Shown here: positions 40,997-50,695 of the stretch, one piece after another | Position numbering within the stretch: position 1 is the first letter of the stretch | Layout: every line of letters begins with the position of its first letter | Source: an uncultured Eubacteriales bacterium | GTDB taxonomy: Bacteria > Bacillota > Clostridia > Oscillospirales > Oscillospiraceae | Reading direction: 5' to 3' | Length of the DNA stretch: 64,000 bases | NCBI GenBank assembly: GCA_900545585.1 | Contig: UQZR01000009.1 | Span: forward strand, 20,518-84,517 | The notes under the pieces: generated by a model | Databases searched by the model: none | What the model was told of the DNA's origin: nothing | The model's input: only the letters and a program-made list of their open reading frames with translations | Position numbers and translations under genes: made by a program

Positions 40997-42598
40997 TTAC
41001 AGGGCTGCGAACACCACGACGCCCTTCTTTTTCAGCCAGCGGTACAGCCACACACAGGCCAGCAGTGTCAGCACGGCAAAGATGCCCATGTACGCCGCCG
41101 CGCCCAGACGCTGCCCCGCCAGCAGGAAGCCGAACAGCAGCACCAGCGCGTAGCCCCAGCCGCCCAGAAGGGTGATGGCCACGCAGGCGCTCTGCTTGAT
41201 GGGCGCCAGCTCGCTGGTCCAGTGGAGGTGGGGCATCTTCAGGCCCAGCGTCAGTCCCAGCAGGGCCGAAAACGCCACGAACAGCAGGGTCAGTACCGCC
41301 ATCAGTGCTGTCTCCGCCGCCGCCATGGGCAGCGCGATGACCGCGCACACCAGGCACACCAGCACCGGTATGGCCGTCAGCAGCAGCTGGAACCGCAGCT
41401 TGGCCCGCAGCACCTGCCACGGCGTCACCGGCAGGGACTGGAGCAGCCACAGGCTCTTGCCCTCCAGGGACACGGAGGGCGCCGCCATGTCGTTCATGGC
41501 CGCCAGCATACACAGCGCCGCCGTCAGCATCACCGACAGGTACGCTCCCGCCTCGGCCCCCAGAGCCGCGCCCAAAGCGGCGCGGATGTCGGCCCCCTTC
41601 CACAGCAGGGTGAAGCCCGCCAGCGGCATCAGCAGGACGCCCATCCCGCAGTTGAGCATGTAGTTGGGGCTGGCGGTGAAGCGGCACAGCTCCTTGCTCA
41701 GCAGCGCCGACGACACGGAGCGGCGCACCGCCGCCCTCTCCCGATAGGCCCGTTTGGCCGACTGGCCGGTGGCGGTGGCGATCCGGATGAAGCTCCGGCG
41801 CAGCAGGACCCACAGTGCCGCGAACAGTGCCAGTATCACCGCCGAGACCGTCAGCATGGCCGTAATGTCGCCGGTGCCCACCCTGCCCAGCAGGTACAGC
41901 GGATAGGCCGCGCCCTTGATCCGTGCGCCGTAGACGGCGGCGCTGCGCAGCAGCTCCTGCAGCAGGTCCTCGGCCTTGAAATAGAAGAAGTAGTAAGCTC
42001 CGAAGAACGCCAGTGACAGCACCACGGTGATGAAGCTCTTATTTTTCAGCTTCTGACTGATTTTGGCCACCAGCCAGCCCAGCGCACAGGACAGCGCCAA
42101 TACGAACACCGACAGCAGGAACACCAGCAGCACACCGCCGATCACGGCGGCGGCCGGTGCAGGCGTGGCCACCCAGTAGACGATGACCGCCGGCAGCATC
42201 ACCACGCCGCTGTACATCAGGCCCATCAGGTACACGCCCAGCAGGCGGGACGCCATCAGGGTGTTGACGGGGATGGGCATGCTCAACAGCAGATCGTTAT
42301 CCTTGGCCAGGTACAGTCCGGAGTAGGTGTTGAACACGCTGCCGAAGGCGCCCAGCAGCGTGGCCAGCAGAGCCATCAGCGCGAAGTACAGCCAGTCCAG
42401 ACCCGCGGCGGTCAGCGGCGTACACAGGGCCGCGGACAGGACCGTGAACATGCCGCCCAGGATCACCGCCATCAGCACCGCGAACAGCACGATGTAGGCG
42501 GCCACCGCCGCCTTGGAGCGGGCCTTGTTGGTCTTGGGGTTATAGAAATAGTTGCGGAAGATCTCCGTCAGCTGCTTTTTCAGAAGGACGCTCAGCAT
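40997..42598 (-). CDS. ABC-2 type exporter permease
   Basis: A 533-residue membrane protein with about 12-14 hydrophobic segments in two halves, a large exporter-type permease. Seen: N-terminal cytoplasmic start MLSVLLKKQLTEIFRNYFYN, then LLLSMPIPVNTLMASRLLGVYL and, in the second half, PSVSLEGKSLWLLQSLPVTPWQVLRAK, a repeat typical of this family. Substrate unknown. Its start overlaps the end of the ATPase gene by seven bases, so the two subunits are coupled. Confidence 0.88.
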   Translation of the reverse strand: MLSVLLKKQLTEIFRNYFYNPKTNKARSKAAVAAYIVLFAVLMAVILGGMFTVLSAALCTPLTAAGLDWLYFALMALLATLLGAFGSVFNTYSGLYLAKDNDLLLSMPIPVNTLMASRLLGVYLMGLMYSGVVMLPAVIVYWVATPAPAAAVIGGVLLVFLLSVFVLALSCALGWLVAKISQKLKNKSFITVVLSLAFFGAYYFFYFKAEDLLQELLRSAAVYGARIKGAAYPLYLLGRVGTGDITAMLTVSAVILALFAALWVLLRRSFIRIATATGQSAKRAYRERAAVRRSVSSALLSKELCRFTASPNYMLNCGMGVLLMPLAGFTLLWKGADIRAALGAALGAEAGAYLSVMLTAALCMLAAMNDMAAPSVSLEGKSLWLLQSLPVTPWQVLRAKLRFQLLLTAIPVLVCLVCAVIALPMAAAETALMAVLTLLFVAFSALLGLTLGLKMPHLHWTSELAPIKQSACVAITLLGGWGYALVLLFGFLLAGQRLGAAAYMGIFAVLTLLACVWLYRWLKKKGVVVFAAL

Positions 42599-43305
42599 GT
42601 CTCGTCCTCCAGCTCCAGGAACACCTGCTCCAGGGAGTCGTCACCCTTGACCTCCTCCATGGTGCCGGAGCGGATGAGGCGGCCACCCTTGATGATGGCC
42701 ACCTTGTCACAAAGCTTCTCCGCCACCTCCAGCACGTGGGTGGAGAAGAAGATGGCCCCGCCCTGATCGCACAGCTCCCGCATCATGCCCTTCAGCAGGT
42801 GGGACGCCTTGGGATCCAGACCCACGAAGGGCTCATCCATAATAACGAGTCTGGGCCGGTGCAGCCAGGCGGCGATAATGGCCAGCTTCTGCTTCATGCC
42901 GTGGGAATAGGCAGCAATGGGCTGGGCCAGATCGTCCGTCAGCTCGAACCGCGCCGCGTAGTCGCGGATGCGGGCCTGCCGGTCCGCCGCGCCGACGCCG
43001 AAGATGTCGGCGATGAAGTTCAGGTATCTGATGCCGCTCATGAATTCGTAGAGGTCGGGGTTATCGGGGATATACGCCAGTTCCCGCTTGCAGGCCAGCG
43101 GCTCGGTCTGGATGGAGCGGCCGTTGATGGTGATGTTCCCCTCATCGAAGGGCAGGATGCCCACCGCCGCCTTCAGCGTGGTGGTCTTACCGGCGCCGTT
43201 GTGGCCGATGAAGCCGTAGATCTCTCCGGCCTGGATGTGCAGGCTCAGATCATCTACGGCTTTCTTATCGCCGTAAGTCTTGGTCAGGTGCTGGATCTTC
43301 AGCAT
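42592..43305 (-). CDS. ABC exporter ATP-binding protein
   Basis: A 237-residue ATPase: Walker A GHNGAGKTTT, signature region AAYSHGMKQKLAIIAAWL, Walker B LVIMDEPFVGLDPKA, H-loop FSTHVLEVAEKL. SHGMKQK in place of LSGGQ is typical of the CcmA/bacitracin-type exporter ATPases. Start at 43305 with AGAGGAG upstream. Confidence 0.93.
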   Translation of the reverse strand: MLKIQHLTKTYGDKKAVDDLSLHIQAGEIYGFIGHNGAGKTTTLKAAVGILPFDEGNITINGRSIQTEPLACKRELAYIPDNPDLYEFMSGIRYLNFIADIFGVGAADRQARIRDYAARFELTDDLAQPIAAYSHGMKQKLAIIAAWLHRPRLVIMDEPFVGLDPKASHLLKGMMRELCDQGGAIFFSTHVLEVAEKLCDKVAIIKGGRLIRSGTMEEVKGDDSLEQVFLELEDETC

Positions 43306-43372
43306 AATACTCTCCTCTGTGCCGCGCCGCCAACAGGCGCGGACGGTCCAATGGATGGTTGCATACGAGTTT

Positions 43373-43401
43373 ATTATACGGGCTGTCCCCTGCTCTGTCA
43401 A
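43373..43401 (-). promoter_or_regulatory. Consensus promoter of the ABC-2 exporter operon
   Basis: Minus strand TTGACA, 17-base spacer, TATAAT: a perfect sigma-A promoter 68 bases before the ATPase gene. Confidence 0.85.
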
Positions 43402-43420
43402 CACAGCGGGCAGGAAGAAC

Positions 43421-43449
43421 GGTGCGCTCCCTGAAAATGGAAGCGCACC
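43421..43449 (-). terminator. Terminator after phoR
   Basis: GGTGCGCT...AGCGCACC stem directly after the phoR stop; modest T content downstream. Confidence 0.65.
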
Positions 43450-43455
43450 GCCGCG

Positions 43456-45126
43456 TTATGCCTTGACGGGGAACGTGACGCGGATCTCCGTGCCCTTTCC
43501 CAGCTCGCTTTTCAGTTCGATGACGCCGTGGTGATACTGGACGGCGTGCTTCACGATGGACAGCCCCAGGCCCGTGCCGCCGGATGCCTTGGAATGGCTC
43601 TTGTCCACGCGGTAGAACCGCTCGAACACGCGATCCTGCTGGTCGGCGGGGATGCCGATGCCCGTATCCCGCACCATGACGGCGGCGGTACCGCCGGTAC
43701 ACGATACCGACAAGTCCACGCGGCCGCCGGTAACGTTGTACTTAATGGCATTGTCGCACAGGTTATACACGATCTCGTACAGCAGGCGGCGCACGCCCTC
43801 CAGCTCCGCCGGCTGACCCTCCACCGTGACGGTCACGTCACGGGCCGCCGCCGCAGTCTGGAGATTCTCCGCAGCCTCCCGCGTCACCTCCAGCAGATCC
43901 ACGGTCTCCGTGGGCATGGGCTCGCCCTCGTCCAGCTGGGACAGGCGAATGATGTCGCCGATCAGCGTCACCAGACGCTGGGCCTCGGAGCGGATATGTC
44001 CCACAAAGCGGGGCACGTCCTCCTGCTTCACCATGCCGTTTTCCAGCAGCTCCGCGCTGCCGATGATGCCCTGCAAGGGCGTTTTCAGCTCGTGGGAAAC
44101 GTTGGCGGTGAACTCCCGCCGGTTCTGCTCGGCAAAGGCGCGCTCCGTCACGTCGAACACCAGCAGCACCGTGCCCGCTGTACGGCCCTCCGTCTGGATG
44201 CGGCTGATGTCGAATTGATACTCTCTGCCGCCGCGCCGGCCGCGGAACTCACTGTGACCCTCCTGCGCCGCAGTGCGCAGGCCGTCGCTGAGGGACACAT
44301 CGCGGTCCACCGTCAGGATATCCTGACCCACACAGGCGTTGTCGGTGCCCAGCAGGCGCTGGGCCGCCGGGTTGATGCTGAGGATGGCGCCGTTCTCGTC
44401 CAGCAGCACCAGGCCCTCGTTCATGCTGCCGGTGATCTGCTGGAATTCCTCGGCCCGCTGCTTCAGTTCGTCCATCTGCCGGTCGATCTGGCGGCGCTGG
44501 TGCTCCATCCGCCGCAGCAGGGGCGCCAGCTCCTCATAGGTATCGTTCTCCAGAGGGTTCTCCAGATCCAGGCGGTTCAGAGGCTCGGTGATTCGCTTGG
44601 CCAGCCGTCCGGCCAGCACGCCGGACAGGATCAGCACCGCGATGACCAGCAGCAGCAGCGGCTGCAGCATATTCAGCATCAGTACACCCGCCGTCACGCG
44701 GACGGAGGACAGGCGCAGCACCGTGCCGTCCGGCAGCAGCTTGGCGTAGTACACCGTCTTTTGCAGCAGGGTGCTGCTGTACCGACTGCTCTCGCCCTCG
44801 CCGTAGGCCAGGGCCTGCCGCACCTCCTGCCGCTGGGCGTGGTTCTCCATGGCGGAGGCATCCGCCTGGGTGTCGTACAGCACGCTGCCGTCCGCCGCCA
44901 CCCAGGTGATGCGGTACTGGTCGGACTCCAGCTGGCGGAGGTAGTCCTCACCGCTCTGGGTCACGCCCACTGCCGCCAGGCTCAGTTCGTCCCGCAGCTG
45001 GGACTCCTGCACGCGGCCAAAGTAGCTGTACAGCACGCCCACCACCAGCGCCAGCGCCGCCAGCAGCACCACCACGCCCACCAGCAGTGTGGACCGGAAA
45101 ATACGTCTTGTCATGGTATTGTTCAC
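43456..45126 (-). CDS. phoR: Phosphate sensor histidine kinase PhoR
   Basis: Membrane sensor kinase of 556 residues. One helix near residues 10-33, an extracellular domain to about 150, a second helix LLLLVIAVLILSGVLAGRLA with HAMP, a PAS domain (MNEGLVLLDENGAILSINPAAQRLLG), the phosphoacceptor box NVSHELKTPLQGI, and an ATPase domain with NLCDNAIKYN and DTGIGIPADQQDRVFERFY. Start is GTG at 45126, which overlaps the phoB stop (GTGA) and has GGAGGG eight bases upstream. Last gene of the pst-pho operon. Confidence 0.93.
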   Translation of the reverse strand: MNNTMTRRIFRSTLLVGVVVLLAALALVVGVLYSYFGRVQESQLRDELSLAAVGVTQSGEDYLRQLESDQYRITWVAADGSVLYDTQADASAMENHAQRQEVRQALAYGEGESSRYSSTLLQKTVYYAKLLPDGTVLRLSSVRVTAGVLMLNMLQPLLLLVIAVLILSGVLAGRLAKRITEPLNRLDLENPLENDTYEELAPLLRRMEHQRRQIDRQMDELKQRAEEFQQITGSMNEGLVLLDENGAILSINPAAQRLLGTDNACVGQDILTVDRDVSLSDGLRTAAQEGHSEFRGRRGGREYQFDISRIQTEGRTAGTVLLVFDVTERAFAEQNRREFTANVSHELKTPLQGIIGSAELLENGMVKQEDVPRFVGHIRSEAQRLVTLIGDIIRLSQLDEGEPMPTETVDLLEVTREAAENLQTAAAARDVTVTVEGQPAELEGVRRLLYEIVYNLCDNAIKYNVTGGRVDLSVSCTGGTAAVMVRDTGIGIPADQQDRVFERFYRVDKSHSKASGGTGLGLSIVKHAVQYHHGVIELKSELGKGTEIRVTFPVKA

Positions 45127-45794
45127 AGCTGCGCCCTCCATCGATAGCCCACGCTGCGCACCGTTTCGATATGCTCGCCATAGGCCCCCAGCTTCTGCCG
45201 CAGGGTGCGGATGTGCATGTCGATGGTGCGGCTCTCGCCGCAGAAGTCCATGCCCCACACCTGCTCCATCAGCTGGTCTCTGGTAAAGGCCGTACCCATG
45301 TGGGACAGGAACAGCCGCAGCAGCTGGAACTCCTTGTACGTCAGCTCCACCCGCACGCCGTCAGCGGTGACGGTGTGCTCCTTGGTATCCACGGCAAGGC
45401 CGCCGCAGCGCAGCACCTGCTGCTGTACCGGCCTGCACCGGCGCAGCACCGCCTTGACGCGGGACACCAGCTCCATGACGCCGAAGGGCTTGGTCAGGTA
45501 GTCGTCCGCTCCCAGATCCAGCCCCAGTATTTTGTCATACTCCGCGCCCTTGGCCGTGGCCATGATGACGGGGATATCCCGCAGAGCGGGGTCGGCCTTC
45601 ATGCGGCGCAGCAGCTGGATGCCGTCGATCTCCGGCAGCATTACGTCCAGCACCACCAGCTCCGGCCGGTCCTTCTCCAGCGCCGCCCAGAAGGCCGCGC
45701 CATCGGCAAAGCCCTCTGCGGAAAAGCCCGTGGAGTTCAGTGCGTATACTTCGATATCCCGAATACTGGCGTCGTCCTCCACGCACCAGATCAT
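45123..45794 (-). CDS. phoB: Response regulator PhoB/PhoP type
   Basis: A 223-residue OmpR-family regulator: receiver domain with acidic pocket EDD, phosphoacceptor Asp in LVVLDVMLPEIDG, the conserved Lys in LTKPF, and a winged-helix domain ending RTIDMHIRTLRQKLG...VRSVGYRWR. It should bind Pho boxes such as the one upstream of pstS. It overlaps phoR by four bases and follows phoU by three. Confidence 0.94.
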   Translation of the reverse strand: MIWCVEDDASIRDIEVYALNSTGFSAEGFADGAAFWAALEKDRPELVVLDVMLPEIDGIQLLRRMKADPALRDIPVIMATAKGAEYDKILGLDLGADDYLTKPFGVMELVSRVKAVLRRCRPVQQQVLRCGGLAVDTKEHTVTADGVRVELTYKEFQLLRLFLSHMGTAFTRDQLMEQVWGMDFCGESRTIDMHIRTLRQKLGAYGEHIETVRSVGYRWRAQL

Positions 45795-45797
45795 GGG

Positions 45798-46442
45798 TCA
45801 TCCCTCCTTGTGTACGCCGGTGACGGAGAACTCCACCCACTCGGCGATATTTGTGGCATGGTCGCCGATGCGCTCCAGATACTTGGCGATCATCAGCAGG
45901 TCCAGGGCCGTGCCGCCCTCCGCCGGATCGTTGGCAATGCGGTGGATCAGCGCCTGCTTGACCTGTTCGAAGTAGTCGTCCACCGTGTCGTCGTGGGCGA
46001 TGACCTGCTCCGCCAGCTCCACATCCTGCCGCACGTAGGCGTCCACGCTGTCGCTGACCATGCCGATGGCGGCCTCCGCCATCTTCTGCAGCAGCACGTG
46101 GCTCTCCGCCGGTACGTCCGCCAGATACAGTACGATCTCGGCGATGTCGTCGGCCTGGTCACCAATGCGCTCCATGTCCGTGATCATCTTCAGGGCCGCG
46201 GAGATGCGGCGCAGGTCGCCGGCCACCGGCTGCTGATGCAGCAGCAGCCGCAGACACAGGTTCTCGATGTCTCGCTCCTTCCGGTCGATCTCCCGATCCA
46301 GCGGCGGCACCTGCTGGGCCAGCGCCTTATCCCCTGTGGTCAGGGCCTTGGCGGCCAGCGCGATCACGCGCTCGCACAGCGCGCCCATCTCGATCAGCTC
46401 CCGATGCAGCTGGGCCAGCTGCTCATCAAAGCGGCTCCTCAT
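45798..46442 (-). CDS. phoU: Phosphate signalling protein PhoU
   Basis: A 214-residue helical protein with two PhoU repeats, each with the metal-binding E/D-x-x-x-D pattern (KMITDMERIGDQADDIAE and LMIAKYLERIGDHATNIAEW). It links the Pst transporter to PhoR. The ATG overlaps the pstB stop by one base (TGATG). Confidence 0.95.
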   Translation of the reverse strand: MRSRFDEQLAQLHRELIEMGALCERVIALAAKALTTGDKALAQQVPPLDREIDRKERDIENLCLRLLLHQQPVAGDLRRISAALKMITDMERIGDQADDIAEIVLYLADVPAESHVLLQKMAEAAIGMVSDSVDAYVRQDVELAEQVIAHDDTVDDYFEQVKQALIHRIANDPAEGGTALDLLMIAKYLERIGDHATNIAEWVEFSVTGVHKEG

Positions 46443-47197
46443 CAACCAAACCTCCCCGTGATGTAATCCTCGGTCTTTTTCTGGGACGGCGTGGAGAACA
46501 TGCGCTCCGTGTCGTCGTACTCGATCAGCTCACCCAGCAGGAAAAACGCGGTACGGTCCGAAATACGCAGCGCCTGCTGCATATTGTGTGTGACGATTAC
46601 AATAGTGTACCGTTTTTTCAGCTCAATTGCAAGCTCCTCTATTTTCGATGTGGAGATGGGGTCCAGCGCCGACGTGGGCTCATCCATCAGCAGTACCTGC
46701 GGCTCCACCGCCAGCGCCCGGGCGATACACAGGCGCTGCTGCTGGCCGCCGGAGAGGCCCAGTGCGTTTTTCTTCAGTCGGTCCTTCACCTCGTCCCAGA
46801 TGGCCGCCGAACGCAGGGACTGCTCCACGATCTCGTCCAGCTTGGCGCGGTTGCGCACGCCGTGGGTACGGGGCCCGTAGGCCACATTGTCGTAGATACT
46901 CATGGGGAACGGGTTGGGCTTCTGGAACACCATGCCCACCTGCCGCCGCAGCTCATTGACATCCACATCGGGTGCAAAGATGTCCCTGCCATCGTAGCGC
47001 ACCGTACCCTCGATGCGCACGCCTGGCACCAGATCGTTCATGCGGTCCAGCGTCTTGAGAAACGTGGACTTGCCGCAGCCGGACGGCCCGATCAGAGCCG
47101 TGATGCTCTTTTCCGGTATCTCCATGCTCACATGGTGCAGCGCCTGGGTACTGCCGTACCACAGGTTCAGATCCTCCACCGTGATGATATCGCTCAT
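46442..47197 (-). CDS. pstB: Phosphate ABC transporter ATPase PstB
   Basis: A 251-residue ATPase: Walker A GPSGCGKST, signature LSGGQQQRLCIARALA, Walker B VLLMDEPTSALDP and the PstB-specific VTHNMQQALRISDRTAFFLLGEL. Overlaps pstA by four bases. Confidence 0.97.
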   Translation of the reverse strand: MSDIITVEDLNLWYGSTQALHHVSMEIPEKSITALIGPSGCGKSTFLKTLDRMNDLVPGVRIEGTVRYDGRDIFAPDVDVNELRRQVGMVFQKPNPFPMSIYDNVAYGPRTHGVRNRAKLDEIVEQSLRSAAIWDEVKDRLKKNALGLSGGQQQRLCIARALAVEPQVLLMDEPTSALDPISTSKIEELAIELKKRYTIVIVTHNMQQALRISDRTAFFLLGELIEYDDTERMFSTPSQKKTEDYITGRFG

Positions 47198-48060
47198 AGG
47201 CTCCTCCGTTTCTTGAAATAGCGTCCCGTCAGGCTGGCCGCCAGATGGATGAGCAGCGCCAGCGCCATCAGGATGGCGGCGATGGCGAAGGCCACATCGA
47301 ACTCACCCTGCTCCTTGGCGTAGACGTACAGTGCCACCGACAGCGTAGCGCCTGCGCCCTGCAGCGTTTCGCTCAGACTGCCGTACAGCGCGTGGGCGAA
47401 GCCTGCGGTATAGAGAAGCGCCGCCGTCTCGCCCAGAATGCGGCCCACCGCCAGGATGCAGCCGGTGATGACGCCGTCCACGCAGCCCGGCAGCACCACC
47501 GTCCGGATGGTACGCCACTTCCCTGCTCCCAGGCCGAATGCGCCCTCGCGGTAGCTCTGGGGTACGGTCTTCAGGCTCTCCTGCGTGGTGCGCATGATGG
47601 TGGGCAGGTTCATGATGACCAGCGTCATCGCGCCGGCGATCAGGGATTTCTTCATACCCAGAAACTGACAGAAGAACATCTGGCCCACCAGACCGTAGAT
47701 GATGGACGGGATGCCGGACAGCGTCTCCGCCGCGTACTCAATGACCGCCACCAGCTTCCGGTTGCCCGCGTACTCCGTCAGGTACACCGCCGCGCACACA
47801 CCTACCGGCAGGACGATCAGAAGCGTGGTCAGCACCATGCAGACGGTGCTGATGATGTCCGGCAGGATGCCAATGGTGTCGTCCAGATAGCTGGGCTTGG
47901 TGCTCAGCAGCTGCCACGACAGGTTGGGCACACCCTTGGCCAGCACGTAGATGATGAGGAACGCCGCCAGCGCGCAGGTGATGACCGCGCACAGCACCAT
48001 CAGTCCCCGCATCACAGCGCCCCAGACCCTGCGGCGGGCGGTAAAATTCGTCTTGTCCAT
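47194..48060 (-). CDS. pstA: Phosphate ABC transporter permease PstA
   Basis: A 288-residue inner membrane subunit with six hydrophobic segments and the PstA/PstC core LPVGVCAAVYLTEYA, ETLSGIPSIIYGLVGQMFF, REGAFGLGAGKWRTIRTVVLPG and RILGETAALLYTAG. Starts four bases after pstC ends. Confidence 0.96.
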   Translation of the reverse strand: MDKTNFTARRRVWGAVMRGLMVLCAVITCALAAFLIIYVLAKGVPNLSWQLLSTKPSYLDDTIGILPDIISTVCMVLTTLLIVLPVGVCAAVYLTEYAGNRKLVAVIEYAAETLSGIPSIIYGLVGQMFFCQFLGMKKSLIAGAMTLVIMNLPTIMRTTQESLKTVPQSYREGAFGLGAGKWRTIRTVVLPGCVDGVITGCILAVGRILGETAALLYTAGFAHALYGSLSETLQGAGATLSVALYVYAKEQGEFDVAFAIAAILMALALLIHLAASLTGRYFKKRRSL

Positions 48061-48063
48061 GTC

Positions 48064-48933
48064 TTACTTCTCCTTACTGCGCTTCAGGAAAAAATTCAGC
48101 GCCGCGTTGATGAGCATGATGAACAGGAACAGCACCAGCGCGATGGAAAACAGCGCCTGCCGCTGCAGGCCCGCCGCCGCGTACCCCATCTCGCTGGCCA
48201 CGGCAGTGGTCAGGAACCGCACGCTCTCAAACAGCTTCGGCATATTGGGCACGTTGCCGGACACCATCATCACGGCCATGGCCTCGCCGATGGCGCGGCC
48301 CACACCCAGCACCACCGCTGCCGCGATACCGCTGCGGGCGGCGGGGACGGACACCTTGAACCATGTCTCCGTGGCCGTGGCGCCCAGCGCCAGTGATGCG
48401 TCCTCGTACTCCCGCGGCACCGCCTCCAGTGCCGTCATGGCCACGTTGATGACGGACGGCAGGATCATGATGGCCAGCACGATGATGGCCGCCAGCAGAC
48501 CGGAGCCGTCAGGAATACGGAATAGCTTCCGGATGCCCGGCACCAGCACCAGCATGCCCACCAGGCCGTACACCACCGACGGGATACCCGCCAGCAGGCT
48601 CACCGCCGAGGACACCACCGCTTTCAGACGCGGCGGCGCCATTTTCGCCAGAAACACGGCTGTCATGAATCCCACCGGTACGCCCAGCAGGATGGCCCCT
48701 GCCGTGCCGTACACGCTGGTGAGGATGAAAGGCAGGATGCCGAACTGGGGCGTGGCCGCGTTGGAATCCCACACCTTGCCGAACAGGAACTTCACCAGTC
48801 CGATCTCCCGCATGGCGGGGATGCCGGAAATGATGAGGTAGACTGAGATCAGCAGCACACAGCCCACCGTTACCAGACCCATCAGCAGGAACCAACCGTG
48901 TATGGCGTTCTCCAGAACTCGTTTTACTTTCAT
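48064..48933 (-). CDS. pstC: Phosphate ABC transporter permease PstC
   Basis: A 289-residue membrane subunit: GVPVGFMTAVFLAKMAPPRL, LLAGIPSVVYGLVGMLVLVP, EDASLALGATATETWFKV and VGRAIGEAMAVMMVSGN. The 66-base gap after pstS contains a GC-rich hairpin (about 48955-48995) that could reduce expression of the downstream genes relative to pstS. Confidence 0.96.
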   Translation of the reverse strand: MKVKRVLENAIHGWFLLMGLVTVGCVLLISVYLIISGIPAMREIGLVKFLFGKVWDSNAATPQFGILPFILTSVYGTAGAILLGVPVGFMTAVFLAKMAPPRLKAVVSSAVSLLAGIPSVVYGLVGMLVLVPGIRKLFRIPDGSGLLAAIIVLAIMILPSVINVAMTALEAVPREYEDASLALGATATETWFKVSVPAARSGIAAAVVLGVGRAIGEAMAVMMVSGNVPNMPKLFESVRFLTTAVASEMGYAAAGLQRQALFSIALVLFLFIMLINAALNFFLKRSKEK

Positions 48934-48999
48934 GTGCGTACCTCCGCATACGGGGCAAGGCGGCGCCCGTCGCCGAGCGTCGCCTGCCGCGCCTTACTT

Positions 49000-49869
<870 letters not shown>

Positions 49870-49933
49870 ATTCGTACCTCGTTTCTTCTTTGATTTCGGA
49901 TGTCCCTTACAGTTCACAGAATACGGCGGGCAG

Positions 49934-49974
49934 GTAAAATGAAAAAGCATCCTCGTGTAAAATCCACGTAAAAT
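49934..49974 (-). promoter_or_regulatory. Candidate Pho box upstream of pstS
   Basis: On the minus strand ATTTTAC occurs three times, at 49974-49968, 49963-49957 and 49940-49934, with spacings of 11 and 23 bases. Direct repeats about one and two helical turns apart are what PhoB/PhoP sites look like. Confidence 0.6.
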
Positions 49975-50003
49975 TGCCCATCCGGCCAAAAAAGGGCAGA
50001 AAT

Positions 50004-50029
50004 ATCCCCCATGCTGCTGCACGGGGGAT
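50004..50029 (-). terminator. Terminator of the nitroreductase gene
   Basis: ATCCCCC/GGGGGAT stem with a 12-base loop just after the stop codon; weak T tract. Confidence 0.6.
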
Positions 50030-50040
50030 GTTTTTTGTCC

Positions 50041-50562
50041 TTATACGCGGACGATGTAGCCGTCCTTTCTTTTTGCCGCTTCGTGAATGGCGCCCGCCGG
50101 ATAGCCCAGCGCGATACTGCCGACGCCCCGCAGCGTTTCCGGAAGGCCCCATGCCTGTAAAAGCGCCTTGCCCTCTTCGCTGTCGAAGATCTCCCGCTCT
50201 CTGTGTACCCAAACGGAGCCCAGGCCCAGGGATGCGGCGGCCAGCATCATATTCTCCAGCACGCAGCTGCCGTCCTCCACAAAGGTATTGGCCGTGCCGT
50301 CCGCCAATACGAGGATGATGACCGGCGCTCCATAATAGGGGTCGGAGTCGCTGCCCAGCACCGCCGCGTTCAGCTCAGAGATCTTCTGGCGATAGCCCTC
50401 GGATGTCACGGCGATGATGGTCGGGGACTGGCGGCCGCGGCCGGTAGGCGCGTAGGTTCCCGCCTCCAGCACCGCCTGCAGCAGCTCCTCCGGCACGGCG
50501 TCGGGGCGATATGCGCGGACCGTCCTGCGGGACTTGATGGTTTGCAGCACTTCGTTTGTCAT
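50041..50562 (-). CDS. Nitroreductase family protein
   Basis: A 173-residue FMN-dependent oxidoreductase: begins with TIKSRRTVRAYRPDAVPEELL, the FMN-binding R-R/S-x-R start, then GTYAPTGRGRQSPTIIAV, and ENMMLAAASLGLGSVWVHRERE, GIAL-like GSIALGYPAG near the end. Reduces nitro or quinone compounds with NAD(P)H. Start at 50562 with AAAGGAG upstream. Confidence 0.93.
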   Translation of the reverse strand: MTNEVLQTIKSRRTVRAYRPDAVPEELLQAVLEAGTYAPTGRGRQSPTIIAVTSEGYRQKISELNAAVLGSDSDPYYGAPVIILVLADGTANTFVEDGSCVLENMMLAAASLGLGSVWVHREREIFDSEEGKALLQAWGLPETLRGVGSIALGYPAGAIHEAAKRKDGYIVRV

Positions 50563-50634
50563 AAGTGTTCTCCTTTCTCTGCGGCAGCCGGATCCGACCG
50601 CCGCCATCCTGTGTCGTTTTCCCGTGCAAAAAAG

Positions 50635-50672
50635 CGCAGGGAGAGGCCCTGTTACAAAGCCTCTCCCCTGCG
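50635..50672 (-). terminator. Terminator of the rpsB-tsf operon
   Basis: CGCAGGGGAGAGGC...GCCTCTCCCTGCG followed by CTTTTTTGC on the minus strand. Confidence 0.9.
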
Positions 50673-50695
50673 TAATTTCATACGATCAACGGCAA

